Part shown: in pieces, positions 25,485-34,792 of the stretch
Layout of the letters: each line of letters begins with the position of its first letter
Position numbering within the stretch: the stretch's first letter is position 1
Assembly (NCBI RefSeq): GCF_000263715.2
Contig: NZ_CM001514.1
Location: 4,405,674 to 4,469,673, forward strand
Origin: Pseudomonas synxantha BG33R
Lineage (GTDB): Bacteria > Pseudomonadota > Gammaproteobacteria > Pseudomonadales > Pseudomonadaceae
Direction of reading: 5' to 3'
Length of the DNA: 64,000 nucleotides
Translations under genes and position numbers: made by a program
Notes under the pieces: model-generated
Databases searched by the model: none
Seen by the model: the letters and a program-made list of their open reading frames with translations, nothing else
Told to the model about the DNA's origin: nothing

Positions 25485-27252
25485 CAGCGTTAATCCACTC
25501 TTTCACGACCTGGGCCACACGGCCCGGGTCTTCTGCCACCAGACTCTTGATTGCGTTCAACTGAGCGTCATAGCCTTCGCTCGGGCTTGGCAACAGGATG
25601 CTTTGCGGGCCGCCAAGGCTGACGCGGTCGTTGGCCAGTTCGCCATCCAGGCCGCCCATGCCACCCAACTCGACGTCGCCACCGGCCAGCGCCAGTTGCT
25701 TCTTGCCGCCACCGGTAATGTTGTTGAGCACCGGGCGCAGTACACCAAACACCAGCACCAGGATGAACAACACCCCCAGCACTTGCTTGACGATGTCCCA
25801 GAACCACGGCTGGGTGTAGAACGCAGGGTCGCTGATCACTTCAGCGCGCTCGGCGGAGAACGGCATGTTGATCACACTGACGCTGTCGCCACGGCTGGCA
25901 TCGAAGCCGACAGCGTCCTGTACCAGGCGGGTGAAGCGCGCCAATTCGTCGGCGGTCCAGGGCGCGCGGGTCACGGCGCCATCGGCTGGGTTGACCTTGA
26001 CCTGGTCATCGACCACCACCGACACCGACAGGCGATTGATCTTGCCCTGTTGCTGCTTGGTGTGGCTGATAGAGCGATCGAGTTCGAAGTTCTTGGTGGA
26101 CTGGTTACGCTTGTCCGCAGGATACGGCGCAAGCATCGGCTGGCCGGTGGCCGGGTCCATGATCTGCTGGCCGTTGGCATCCAGCAGCGGCTGGCCAGGC
26201 TGGATCGCGCCAGCGGTGGCGGCGGCGCCACCGGTGGTCTGCGGTGCCGAGGCGGCCGACGGTGGTTGGTTGCTCAAGGCCCCCGGCACACCTTGCGGGC
26301 CATTGGCGGCGGTGCGCTGCTCGCTGGTGGACTGCTCGCTGCGCAGCGCCGGCTGGTCGGGGTTGAACTGCTCCGAGGTCGATTCGACAGCGCTGAAGTC
26401 CACGTCGGCGGACACTTCAGCCTTGTAGCGGTCGTTACCCAGCACCGGTTGCAGAATGTTGTGCACGCGCTGGGTGAGCATGCTTTCCATGCGGCGGCTG
26501 TAGTCAAATTGCTTGCCGGCCTGGGTCAGCGCGGAGTTTTCGGCCATGTCGGAGAGCAGGTTGCCCTTCTGGTCAACCACCGTGATTTGCGACTTGCTCA
26601 ATTCGGGAACGCTGGTGGCCACCAGGTTGACGATCGCCAGCACCTGGCCAGGCTCCAGGGAGCGGCCGGCAAACAGTTCGACCAGTACCGAAGCGCTGGG
26701 CTTGCGTTCGTCACGCACGAACACCGAGCTTTTCGGAATCGCCAGGTGCACACGGGCAGCCTTGACGTTATTCAGGCTGGAGATGGTGCGCGCCAGTTCG
26801 CCTTCCAGGCCACGGCGATAACGGGTGGCTTCCATGAACTGGCTGGTGCCCAGGCCCTGGTCCTTGTCGAGAATCTCGAAACCGATATTGCTGTCGGACG
26901 GCGCAACGCCAGCGGCGGCCAGTTTCATCCGTGCGCGGGCCACGTCATCAGACTTGACCAGCAAGGCGCCGGAGTTGGGCTCCACGGTGTAAGCGATGTC
27001 GGCAGCGGCGAGGGTTTCCATGATCTGCTTGGAATCCATGCCCGACAGGCTGCCGTACAGTGGGCGGTAATCGGGTTGTTGCGACCACAACACCACGGCA
27101 AAACCAATCGCCACGCTGGCCGCCAGGCCAACCATCAGGCCTACCTGACGCAGCATGGTCATTTGCGAGAGGTTTTCCAGGAACGACAGGCCAAACAACG
27201 GCGGCTTGCCGTCTGCCTTGGCGGGGAGGTTGTCGGAGAGTGCTTCTGCCAT
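25477..27252 (-). CDS. fliF: Flagellar MS-ring protein FliF
   Basis: FliF forms the inner-membrane MS ring that templates the basal body. 591 residues with two membrane helices (near 35-55 and near 455-475), ring-building motifs between them, and a C-terminal FliG-binding tail. The periplasmic loop near 300-380 is Ala/Pro/Gln-rich and looks disordered. It follows fliE by 16 nt. Confidence 0.97.
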   Translation of the reverse strand: MAEALSDNLPAKADGKPPLFGLSFLENLSQMTMLRQVGLMVGLAASVAIGFAVVLWSQQPDYRPLYGSLSGMDSKQIMETLAAADIAYTVEPNSGALLVKSDDVARARMKLAAAGVAPSDSNIGFEILDKDQGLGTSQFMEATRYRRGLEGELARTISSLNNVKAARVHLAIPKSSVFVRDERKPSASVLVELFAGRSLEPGQVLAIVNLVATSVPELSKSQITVVDQKGNLLSDMAENSALTQAGKQFDYSRRMESMLTQRVHNILQPVLGNDRYKAEVSADVDFSAVESTSEQFNPDQPALRSEQSTSEQRTAANGPQGVPGALSNQPPSAASAPQTTGGAAATAGAIQPGQPLLDANGQQIMDPATGQPMLAPYPADKRNQSTKNFELDRSISHTKQQQGKINRLSVSVVVDDQVKVNPADGAVTRAPWTADELARFTRLVQDAVGFDASRGDSVSVINMPFSAERAEVISDPAFYTQPWFWDIVKQVLGVLFILVLVFGVLRPVLNNITGGGKKQLALAGGDVELGGMGGLDGELANDRVSLGGPQSILLPSPSEGYDAQLNAIKSLVAEDPGRVAQVVKEWINADE

Positions 27253-27268
27253 GACTTAAATCTCGTCC

Positions 27269-27598
27269 TTAAACCGGCATCTGCATGATGTCTTGATAAG
27301 CCTGAACCAGCTTGTTACGCACTTGAGTCAAGGCCTGGAAAGACACACTGGCCTTTTGCGAGGCGACCATCACATCGGTGAGGTCCACGCCGCTTTTACC
27401 GATCTCGAACGCAGTGGCCAACTGGCTGGACGCCTGCTGGGTATCACTGACTTTATTGATTGCCTGACCGAGCATGTCGGCAAAACTGCTTTGGCCCAAT
27501 TCCGGCGCTGGCGCGACGGATTTCGGTTGAGCCATGGCATCCATTTGCATGGCGCGCATATCCAACATCAACCGATTGAACTCAATACCCTGGCTCAT
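27269..27598 (-). CDS. fliE: Flagellar hook-basal body adaptor FliE
   Basis: FliE connects the MS ring/export gate to the rod and is an early export substrate. 109 residues, helical, with the conserved C-terminal [20 protein letters not shown]. It is the first gene of fliEFGHIJ and has a near-perfect sigma-54 promoter about 60 nt upstream. Confidence 0.96.
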   Translation of the reverse strand: MSQGIEFNRLMLDMRAMQMDAMAQPKSVAPAPELGQSSFADMLGQAINKVSDTQQASSQLATAFEIGKSGVDLTDVMVASQKASVSFQALTQVRNKLVQAYQDIMQMPV

Positions 27599-27658
27599 GA
27601 CCTTCTCTCTCCGACGACCCGCAATTTTTTGACACTACGCAGCGGTTACTAGGGGTGG

Positions 27659-27675
27659 TAGCAACAAGGGTGCCA
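27659..27675 (-). promoter_or_regulatory. Sigma-54 promoter of fliEFGHIJ
   Basis: Minus strand TGGCACCCTTGTTGCTA matches the TGGCAC-N5-TTGCW consensus with GG-N10-GC. It lies in the fleR-fliE gap. FleR-dependent use is expected by analogy with P. aeruginosa. Confidence 0.85.
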
Positions 27676-27729
27676 GCTCTGGAGCAACTCGTAAGAAAAG
27701 GCGACAAAGCTTGTAGAACTTGTTACCGG

Positions 27730-29106
27730 TCATGTGGCGAAAAGATAAGCTTCCACATCCATACCAGCATCGCGCATCTGCGCCAGCTTGTAGCGCAAGG
27801 TGCGCGGGCTGATGCCCAGGCGCTCGGCCGCTTCTTTGCGGCGGCCACGCTCAGCGCGCAGGGTGTCGATGATCATCTGGAATTCGCGACGACGCAGGTC
27901 ATCACCCAGGGCGCCAGCTGATTCAACCTCGGCGACCACTGGAGCCGGGGCCAGGCTCGGCAACGGCGCAGCACCATTGCCCATGGCCAGGCAGAAATCC
28001 TGCGGCTGGATCAACCCGCCCTGCTGCAAAATCAGCGCACGCTGGATGGCATTGTCCAGCTCGCGCACGTTGCCCGGCCACGGATAGCTGACCAGGCACG
28101 CCTGAGCCTGCGGCGATAACCGCGCCTGGGCATGCTTCATTTTTTTGACGTGGTTGTTCAGCAGGCGCTCGGCCAACGGAATGATATCCGCCGGGCGCTC
28201 GCGCAACGGGCGCCAGGCCAGGGGGAACACCGAGAGCCGGTAGAACAGGTCCTCCCGGAAGCGCCCCGCCGCCACTTCGCCGGCCAGGTCGCGGTTGGTG
28301 GTGGCAACCACGCGGATATCCAGCTGGATCGGCTTGCGTGCCCCCACGCGCTCCACTTCACGCTCCTGCAACACACGCAGCAACTTGGCTTGCAGGCCCA
28401 GGGGCATTTCCGAGATTTCGTCGAGCAGGATGGTACCGCCGTCGGCCTGTTCGAACTTGCCGGCCTGGGCCGCGATGGCGCCGGTGAACGAGCCCTTTTC
28501 ATGGCCGAACAACGTGGCTTCGAGCATGTTGTCGGGGATCGCCGCACAGTTGATCGCAATGAACGGTTGCTGGGCACGGCTGGACTGCTGGTGGATGTAG
28601 CGTGCCAACACTTCTTTACCGGTGCCGGATTCGCCGGAAATCAGCACAGTGGAATCACTGCGCGCCACCCGCGCTGCCAGTTCCAGCAATTGCGCGCTGG
28701 CCGGTTCAAAGGCTATCGGGCCGTCACCCTCGCCCGCCGACATCACGCCCAGGGCATGTCGGGCGACCAGCTCGATCAGCGCCTTGGGCTCGAACGGTTT
28801 GACCAGGTAATCCGCCGCGCCCTGGCGCATGGCGTCCACCGCCCGCTCCACGGCGCCATGGGCAGTCATCAGCAGTACCGGCAGCTGCGGCTGGCGCGCA
28901 CGCAGCAGGCCGAGCAACTGGTGGCCGTCCATGCCGGGCATGTTCACATCGCTGACCACCAGGCTGAAGGCTTCCTGCTCGACCGCCGCCAAGGCCTCCT
29001 CGGCAGAGCCGACCGCCCGGTAGTCATGGCCCGCCAACAGCAGCGTGTCAGCCAATGCTTCACGCAGGGCGCGATCGTCTTCCACCAATAAAACCTTGAT
29101 AGCCAT
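27730..29106 (-). CDS. fleR: Sigma-54-dependent response regulator FleR
   Basis: FleR activates class III flagellar genes (basal body and hook) when phosphorylated by FleS. The 458 residues comprise a receiver with Asp53 (VVSDVNMPGMDG), an AAA+ domain with Walker A GESGTGKE at 158-165 and a sigma-54 contact loop GSFTGA (variant of GAFTGA), and a C-terminal Fis-type HTH (RRKEAAERLGISPRTLRYKL). It lies 7 nt after fleS. Confidence 0.97.
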   Translation of the reverse strand: MAIKVLLVEDDRALREALADTLLLAGHDYRAVGSAEEALAAVEQEAFSLVVSDVNMPGMDGHQLLGLLRARQPQLPVLLMTAHGAVERAVDAMRQGAADYLVKPFEPKALIELVARHALGVMSAGEGDGPIAFEPASAQLLELAARVARSDSTVLISGESGTGKEVLARYIHQQSSRAQQPFIAINCAAIPDNMLEATLFGHEKGSFTGAIAAQAGKFEQADGGTILLDEISEMPLGLQAKLLRVLQEREVERVGARKPIQLDIRVVATTNRDLAGEVAAGRFREDLFYRLSVFPLAWRPLRERPADIIPLAERLLNNHVKKMKHAQARLSPQAQACLVSYPWPGNVRELDNAIQRALILQQGGLIQPQDFCLAMGNGAAPLPSLAPAPVVAEVESAGALGDDLRRREFQMIIDTLRAERGRRKEAAERLGISPRTLRYKLAQMRDAGMDVEAYLFAT

Positions 29107-29113
29107 AATCCTT

Positions 29114-30325
29114 TTACTCCGCGCTCGCCGCGCTGGAAAACAGCGGCAAGGTCATCAATGCACAGGTGCCGCGCCCCAACCGGGAGCGCAACTGCAATTC
29201 TCCCTGATGGGCGCGTGCCACTGCCTTGACCACGGTCAGGCCCAGGCCAGTGCCGTTGGTCTTGGTGGTAAAAAACGGCTCGCCCAGGCGTTGCAGCACC
29301 TGGGGGTCGATGCCGCTGCCGCTGTCGCTGATACACAGGCGCAGGGTTTGTTCGCGGGCGTAGAGGTGCACTTTGAGGCGTGCATCCGGGCCGCTGGCCT
29401 GGGTGGCGTTTTCGATCAGGTTGAGCAAGGCGCCGACCAGGGTGTCGCGGTTGCACAGCAACTCGCCCTGGTGGCTGTCACATTGCCAACGCAGGTTGGC
29501 GCCCTGTACATGGGTCGCCGCCGCTGCTTGCAAGGCCTGCATCAACCCGGCAGGCGTGACGCGGTCGGTCAGCGGCAATTCGCCGCGGGCAAACACCAGC
29601 ATGTCGCGCACCTGGTGCTCCAATTCATGCAAGCGCTCCTTGAGGCGCCCGGCAAATCGTTGCTGAGTGGCTACAGGCAATTGCTCATCAGTCAAATGAC
29701 TGGCGTAGATCAACGCCGCCGACAAGGGGGTGCGGATCTGATGCGCCAACGAGGCGACCATCCTGCCCAACGACGACAGCCGCTCATGACGGGCCAACTG
29801 GTCTTGCAGGTGACGGGTTTGCGTCAGGTCATTGAGCAGCACCAATTGGCCCGGCTCGGCGTCCAGGGAGCGAGTGGCGATAGACAGGCGACGCCCGTCC
29901 TTGAGGGAGACTTCGTGGCCGTCGTCTTCTCGCGGCGCAAAGCAGCGGGTGATGACATGGCGCCACAGCTCGCCTTCCAGCGGCAGGCCCAGCAGGTCGC
30001 AGGCCGCCGGGTTGGCTTCGCGCACACGGCCCTGGTCGTCGATGACGATCACGCCACCGGGCAACAGGTCCAGAAGATTTTGCAGACGGTTGGCCAGGCG
30101 TTCTTTTTCCGCCAGCTCCTGCATGCGCTGGGCACTGACCACCGCCAGCTCGCCTTTAAGCTCGGACACCCGCGCCTCAAGCAGACTGTAGGAGTCAGTC
30201 AGTTGGCTCGACATCTGGTTGAACTGCGAGAACGCTTGTTCCAGGCCCTGGCGGGTCGGCGGTTCTACAGGCGAAACCAGCCCCTGGATGGCAGGGGCCG
30301 AAGATAGTTGGGCGGCGTGGGGCAT
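29114..30325 (-). CDS. fleS: Sensor histidine kinase FleS
   Basis: FleS is the soluble kinase partner of FleR. 403 residues without membrane segments: an N-terminal helix, a PAS domain around 80-170 (LLPGGVIVIDDQGRVREANP), an H box with His195 (ASLAHQIRTPLSA), and an ATPase domain (DSGSGIDPQVL, FFTTKTNGTGLGL). It is transcribed with fleR from the sigma-54 promoter upstream. Confidence 0.96.
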   Translation of the reverse strand: MPHAAQLSSAPAIQGLVSPVEPPTRQGLEQAFSQFNQMSSQLTDSYSLLEARVSELKGELAVVSAQRMQELAEKERLANRLQNLLDLLPGGVIVIDDQGRVREANPAACDLLGLPLEGELWRHVITRCFAPREDDGHEVSLKDGRRLSIATRSLDAEPGQLVLLNDLTQTRHLQDQLARHERLSSLGRMVASLAHQIRTPLSAALIYASHLTDEQLPVATQQRFAGRLKERLHELEHQVRDMLVFARGELPLTDRVTPAGLMQALQAAAATHVQGANLRWQCDSHQGELLCNRDTLVGALLNLIENATQASGPDARLKVHLYAREQTLRLCISDSGSGIDPQVLQRLGEPFFTTKTNGTGLGLTVVKAVARAHQGELQLRSRLGRGTCALMTLPLFSSAASAE

Positions 30326-30377
30326 GATGCTCTCTCGCTTGGCTGACCGTCAGTTAAACGGAACGTTGCGAGGGCTG

Positions 30378-30395
30378 TAGCAATACCCGTGCCGA
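30378..30395 (-). promoter_or_regulatory. Sigma-54 promoter of fleSR
   Basis: Minus strand CGGCACGGGTATTGCTA: GG-N10-GC, with GGCACG and TTGCT both consensus. It is about 55 nt upstream of the fleS ATG in the fleQ-fleS gap. FleQ is the known activator of fleSR in Pseudomonas. Confidence 0.85.
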
Positions 30396-30435
30396 AAAAA
30401 ATCTACCTATAAATCAGCTAGTTGAAAAACAGGCG

Positions 30436-31908
30436 TCAATCATCCGCCTGTTCATCACCTTCTTTGCGGCTCATACCGTACTTGCGCATCTTCTCCACCA
30501 GGGTGGTACGGCGGATGCGCAGACGCTCGGCGGCGCGGGCAACGATGCCATGCGCGTCGTCCAGAGCCTGCTGGATCAACCCTTGTTCCAGGTTGCCGAG
30601 GTAGTCCTTGAGGTCAAGACCTTCGGGCGGCAGCATGGCGGTGGCACCGAAGTCCGGGGCATGACCGTTAATGGCCACGCGCTCTTCCATGTCACTGCGC
30701 AGGCTGTCCATCTGCTCGTCTTCATCGTCGACGTAGCGAAATTTCTTCGGCAGCTCGACCACGCCGATCACCCCGTACGGATGCATGATCGCCATGCGTT
30801 CCACCAGGTTCGCCAGCTCGCGCACGTTGCCCGGCCAGCCGTGACGGCACAGCGACATGATCGCGGCAGAGTTGAAACGAATGGAGCCGCGCTTTTCGTG
30901 CTCCATGCGCGAGATCAGCTCGTTCATCAGCAACGGAATGTCTTCCACGCGCTCGCGCAGCGGGGCCATCTCGATGGGGAATACGTTGAGGCGGTAGTAC
31001 AGGTCTTCGCGGAAGCTGCCAACCTCGATCATGCTTTCGAGGTTCTTGTGGGTGGCGGCAATGATGCGCACGTCCACGCTCTGGGTCTTGTTGCTGCCCA
31101 CGCGCTCGAAGGTGCGCTCCTGCAACACACGCAGCAACTTGACCTGCATCGGCAGCGGCATGTCGCCGATTTCGTCAAGGAACAGCGTGCCGCCATTGGC
31201 CAGCTCGAAACGCCCGGCACGACTGGTGATCGCCCCGGTAAAGGCGCCCTTCTCGTGGCCGAACAGTTCGCTTTCCAGCAGCTCTGCCGGGATCGCCCCG
31301 CAGTTGACCGGCACAAAAGGCCCGTCGCGGCGCTTGGAGTGATAGTGCAGGTTGCGTGCGACCACTTCCTTGCCGGTGCCCGACTCGCCGAGGATCAGCA
31401 CACTGGCGTCGGTGTCGGCCACTTGCTGCATCATCTGGCGCACGTGCTGGATCGCACGGCTGGTGCCGACGAGGCTGCGAAACAGGTTGGGTTCACGGTG
31501 ACGGCCGCGCTCGCGGGCCTGGTCGTACATCTCGCGATAGACCTGGGCGCGGTGCAGCGAATCGAGCAATTTGCTGTAGCTGGGCGGCATTTCCAGGGTG
31601 GAAAGCACGCGGCGGCGCTGGTCTTCCGGCAGGTCCACAGAAGAAATATCGCCCATCAGCAACACCGGAAGGAACTCATCCCAGGTTGACAGTGTCTTTA
31701 ACAGGCCCAGAACTGCGCCAGGAGCGTTTACCGTCCCGATCAATACACAGATGACTTCACGGCTCGACGCCAACGAGCTGACCGCCTGCTGCCAATCGTG
31801 GCTGGCGCAGGGTAAATTTTCTTCACCAAGAAAATTTAAAATCACCGCTAAATCGCGGCGGCGGACGCTATCGTCATCGATCAGCAGAATTTTGGTTTCA
31901 CGCCACAT
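30436..31908 (-). CDS. fleQ: Flagellar master regulator FleQ
   Basis: FleQ is the top sigma-54 activator of flagellar genes and a c-di-GMP-responsive regulator of biofilm genes. 490 residues: an atypical N-terminal receiver in which the usual acceptor aspartate is not evident (LIGTVNAPG at that position), an AAA+ domain with Walker A GESGTGKE at 174-181 and GAFTGA loop, and a C-terminal Fis-type HTH ([20 protein letters not shown]). It lies directly upstream of fleSR, as in other pseudomonads. I see no sigma-54 site in the 169 nt upstream. Confidence 0.97.
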   Translation of the reverse strand: MWRETKILLIDDDSVRRRDLAVILNFLGEENLPCASHDWQQAVSSLASSREVICVLIGTVNAPGAVLGLLKTLSTWDEFLPVLLMGDISSVDLPEDQRRRVLSTLEMPPSYSKLLDSLHRAQVYREMYDQARERGRHREPNLFRSLVGTSRAIQHVRQMMQQVADTDASVLILGESGTGKEVVARNLHYHSKRRDGPFVPVNCGAIPAELLESELFGHEKGAFTGAITSRAGRFELANGGTLFLDEIGDMPLPMQVKLLRVLQERTFERVGSNKTQSVDVRIIAATHKNLESMIEVGSFREDLYYRLNVFPIEMAPLRERVEDIPLLMNELISRMEHEKRGSIRFNSAAIMSLCRHGWPGNVRELANLVERMAIMHPYGVIGVVELPKKFRYVDDEDEQMDSLRSDMEERVAINGHAPDFGATAMLPPEGLDLKDYLGNLEQGLIQQALDDAHGIVARAAERLRIRRTTLVEKMRKYGMSRKEGDEQADD

Positions 31909-32077
31909 GCAATAGCAACTTCCCTAGTAAAACTTCCTGCCCCGGAATGAGGGCAATCAAGACGCCTGTAAGATTTGTTACCTACTAGACGTCTGAAATC
32001 TGAAAACAGCACTAGTTAAGTCAAAAATGCTGGCACAGTCAAATATATGACGCGCCGTGCGGATTAACTGCGCCCAT

Positions 32078-32374
32078 TCAACCGAAGAGATGGTAAACCT
32101 TTGACGCATTTTTCGCTTGGTTGATCTGCGACATCTCTTCGAAAATCGCCTGGCGCTCGCCGGTCGTCACCTCCAGCAACTGCTGGTACACCACCAGCAG
32201 GCTCTCCAGTTTTTCGCGCAATGCGCCCTCGTCCACCGGCACTTCGCTGAGCACCTCATCAATCACCGCGCGGCAACCCAGGTCCAACTCGCCCACGGCT
32301 TCCCAATTGCGCTCGGCCAGCGCGCCGAGAAGGGCTTCGCGGGTTTCGTCGATGCGTTGCAGTGCATGGCTCAT
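32078..32374 (-). CDS. fliT: Flagellar chaperone FliT
   Basis: 98 residues from the ATG at 32374 (MSHALQRIDETREALLG), with GAGGG 7 nt upstream; a longer frame to 32419 lacks a good start site. The small helical protein following fliS (25 nt) fits FliT, the export chaperone for the cap protein FliD. Sequence similarity within FliT is weak, so position carries much of the weight. Confidence 0.8.
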   Translation of the reverse strand: MSHALQRIDETREALLGALAERNWEAVGELDLGCRAVIDEVLSEVPVDEGALREKLESLLVVYQQLLEVTTGERQAIFEEMSQINQAKNASKVYHLFG

Positions 32375-32399
32375 GATGTGTCCCTCAAGGCGATCGGCC

Positions 32400-32789
32400 T
32401 TATTGTGGAGCGATGGCATCCCAGCCGGTCTTGACGGTGATCAGCAGGCGGGCGACTTCGTCGATTATCTCGGCGTCATTCACCTGGTTGGCCTCGACCA
32501 AACGATTGCTCATATAGCCATACAAGGCGTCCAACTGGTGCACTGCTGCCGGATCTTCGGCCTTTTCTGGCTCCAGGCCGTCACGCAGGCCAGAGATAAT
32601 TTCAATCGCCTTGCCCAGCATCAGCCCTTTCTGGGCAATATCCCCACGGTTCAATGCGCCCTTGGCCTGCGCCATGCGATCAAGGCCTCCTTCCATCAGC
32701 ATCTGCACCAGGCGGTGCGGGCTGGCTTCGGAGACCTGGGCATGGGAACTGACCTTCTGGTATTGGCGAAGGGCTCTCATCGGGTTCAT
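32400..32789 (-). CDS. fliS: Flagellin export chaperone FliS
   Basis: FliS holds flagellin unfolded in the cytoplasm and delivers it to FlhA. 129 residues, helical, with typical features: an N-terminal YQKVSSHAQVSEASPHRLVQMLMEG and a central LDALYGYMSNRLVEAN. It lies between fliD and fliT. A second ATG three codons in is possible. Confidence 0.95.
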   Translation of the reverse strand: MNPMRALRQYQKVSSHAQVSEASPHRLVQMLMEGGLDRMAQAKGALNRGDIAQKGLMLGKAIEIISGLRDGLEPEKAEDPAAVHQLDALYGYMSNRLVEANQVNDAEIIDEVARLLITVKTGWDAIAPQ

Positions 32790-32917
32790 GTTGCTACCTC
32801 GTTACTGGCGACAATCGAATAGGTTTGCTTAACCAGTTTTTCGACCGTGGCGACGAAAACTTTAATTCCCAACCATACGCCAAGGCCCTGAATCAGGGCC
32901 TGAAAGCGCGCCGCCCA

Positions 32918-34285
32918 TCAGTTCGATTTCGGATTGTTCAGCGAGTTGAGGGTGGTCAGGATGCTGGAGCTGCTGGCGTTGATCTGCGCGATCATGGTGT
33001 CCATGGCCGTGTACTTGGCGGTCAGGGATTTTTGCAAGGCGTCCATACGTCGTGTCAGGTCGGCCGTCTCTTTGGTCAAGTCGGTCAACTTGTTGTTGAG
33101 ATCCGTCGCCCGGGTTGCCAGGGTGCCGGTGGTACCCACGTAGCTCTTCGTCGCCTTGTTCATGCGCGTGATCAAACCAGTGTCGCCGGTGAACAGCTTG
33201 GCAATATCGCCAGCGCCTTTGACTACCGCCTTGTCCCACGTCTTGTCATCCAGGCTCAGCAGGCCGGTTTTCTGATCGGTGGTGATACCCATCTGGGCCA
33301 GGCTGGTCATGGTGCCCGCGCCGGAGCCGCTGACCAGTTCGGAGCGCAGGCTGTTCACCAATTGACGCATTGATGCATCGCCGGTCAACGCACCGGCAGT
33401 GGTAGTCGACGCGTCACCGGTTGCAGTAACTTTGGTCTGGGTATTGATGGCGGTCATCAGCGTGTTGTACGCACTGACGAAGGACTGTACCGAGGTTTTC
33501 AACGTGTCAGTGTTACTGGCCACGGTAATGGTCGTCGGTTTTTTCACATCAATGGTGTCCAACAGCTCCAACGTGACGCCACTGATCGCCGACGTGATTT
33601 TGTTGCTGCTGGATGACATTGCAATGCCGTCGATGGAGTACTTGGCGTTGGTCGGCGGCGTGCCTTTGTCATACCCGCTGGCCAGTTGCGAATCACCGCT
33701 GAGGGTGATGTCGGTGCCTTCGCCCATATTGGTCGAGGTCAGTACCAGTCGCGCACCATTGGAGTCGCTCAATACGTTGGCACTGATACCCTGCGACGAG
33801 AGCTGGGTATTGATTGACTCTCGCACCTGTTGCAGGGTCGCGCCACCTGGAATCACCACATCGAAGCTTTTACCCGACTGGTTGATGGTCAGCGTCTGGT
33901 CTTCGTCTGTAGTGTTGGCCTTGCCCGAGGCACCCTCAGCATTCACCGCAGTGGTAACTTTTGAAGCGGTTGCCAGGTTATCGACTTGCAAAACGTACTT
34001 GCCACTGGATGCTCCGTCACCCAACGTCACCTTGGCGTTTTTCTCTTCCGAAGAACTTGCCGCCAGCCCATTGAACGCGGAGGGGTTATTCAACTTGGTG
34101 ATCGCCGCCTGATAGGCCTCCAACGCCGTCTTGATCGAACCAACTGCCGACAACTGGACGGTGGCAGTTTTCTGCTCGTTGGTGATCTGCTGTTGTTTAG
34201 GCGCTTGTTCAGCCCCCACCAACGCCTTGACGATAGCTTGCGTGTCGTAGCCCGAACCAGGGCCGGAAATCGTTGAACTAGCCAT
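32918..34285 (-). CDS. fliD: Flagellar filament cap protein FliD
   Basis: FliD caps the growing filament and folds flagellin into place. 455 residues with helical coiled-coil ends (LNNKLTDLTKETADLTRRMD near the C-terminus) and a central domain built of flagellin-hook IN-type segments (TTDEDQTLTINQSGKSFDVV). It begins MASSTISGPGSGYDTQAIVK. It precedes fliS by 128 nt. Confidence 0.96.
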   Translation of the reverse strand: MASSTISGPGSGYDTQAIVKALVGAEQAPKQQQITNEQKTATVQLSAVGSIKTALEAYQAAITKLNNPSAFNGLAASSSEEKNAKVTLGDGASSGKYVLQVDNLATASKVTTAVNAEGASGKANTTDEDQTLTINQSGKSFDVVIPGGATLQQVRESINTQLSSQGISANVLSDSNGARLVLTSTNMGEGTDITLSGDSQLASGYDKGTPPTNAKYSIDGIAMSSSSNKITSAISGVTLELLDTIDVKKPTTITVASNTDTLKTSVQSFVSAYNTLMTAINTQTKVTATGDASTTTAGALTGDASMRQLVNSLRSELVSGSGAGTMTSLAQMGITTDQKTGLLSLDDKTWDKAVVKGAGDIAKLFTGDTGLITRMNKATKSYVGTTGTLATRATDLNNKLTDLTKETADLTRRMDALQKSLTAKYTAMDTMIAQINASSSSILTTLNSLNNPKSN

Positions 34286-34351
34286 TTTTCATTCTCCTTG
34301 TCCTGCGGCGGCCGTTTTTTTGGCGCTTAAACGCCTAGACCGCAATCAGAA

Positions 34352-34367
34352 ACATGTTTCGTGCCAA
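34352..34367 (-). promoter_or_regulatory. Weak sigma-54-like site upstream of fliD
   Basis: Minus strand TTGGCACGAAACATGT has a perfect -24 (TTGGCACG) but GT instead of GC at -12. It lies about 67 nt before the fliD ATG, where a promoter is expected. The -12 mismatch makes this tentative. Confidence 0.35.
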
Positions 34368-34368
34368 C

Positions 34369-34716
34369 TCAAGCCTTGCTATCAAACAACAGGCTGCCGG
34401 CATCGCTCAGGTTCTGCGCCAATTTCAGCGCGGTCTCCGATGGAATCTGTCGAATCACTTCACCACTGTCGGTGGCGATCACCTTGACCACTACCTTGCC
34501 GGTAGAGTCATCGATGGAAAAATCCAGGTTGCGCTGTGAAGCCTGCACAAACTCACGCATATCGGTAACAGCCTTCTCCAGCGCCACGCGCTGAGGCTCT
34601 TCACTCTTGATCGGCTCATTGCTGGCCACAGGCTGGGCCTGGGTTACCACTGCGCCAAGGTTGGCCGGGGCCGAAGCTGCGGGGTAAGACGAGGTCAGCT
34701 TGATGCTCATGTCCAT
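34369..34716 (-). CDS. flaG: Flagellar protein FlaG
   Basis: 115 residues with the FlaG domain at the C-terminus (LDFSIDDSTGKVVVKVIATD, then EVIRQIPSETAL). FlaG influences filament length in Pseudomonas and Vibrio. The ATG at 34716 is supported by GGAGG 7 nt upstream. It lies between fliC and fliD, behind a terminator that would let only part of fliC transcription through. Confidence 0.93.
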   Translation of the reverse strand: MDMSIKLTSSYPAASAPANLGAVVTQAQPVASNEPIKSEEPQRVALEKAVTDMREFVQASQRNLDFSIDDSTGKVVVKVIATDSGEVIRQIPSETALKLAQNLSDAGSLLFDSKA

Positions 34717-34734
34717 GTCACCACCTCCAAACTG

Positions 34735-34773
34735 AAAAAACGGAAGGGCACGTCGTTAAACGCACCCTCCCGT
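34735..34773 (-). terminator. Rho-independent terminator after fliC
   Basis: Minus strand: imperfect stem ACGGGAGGGTGCG / CGTGCCCTTCCGT with loop TTTAACGA, followed by TTTTTTC. It starts 20 nt past the fliC stop and precedes flaG. Confidence 0.75.
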
Positions 34774-34792
34774 TATTTAACCGCTAGCGCTA

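Noticed and set aside
25330..27288. 652-codon open frame opposite fliF and fliG
   Set aside because: Antisense shadow of high-GC coding sequence; no recognisable domain.
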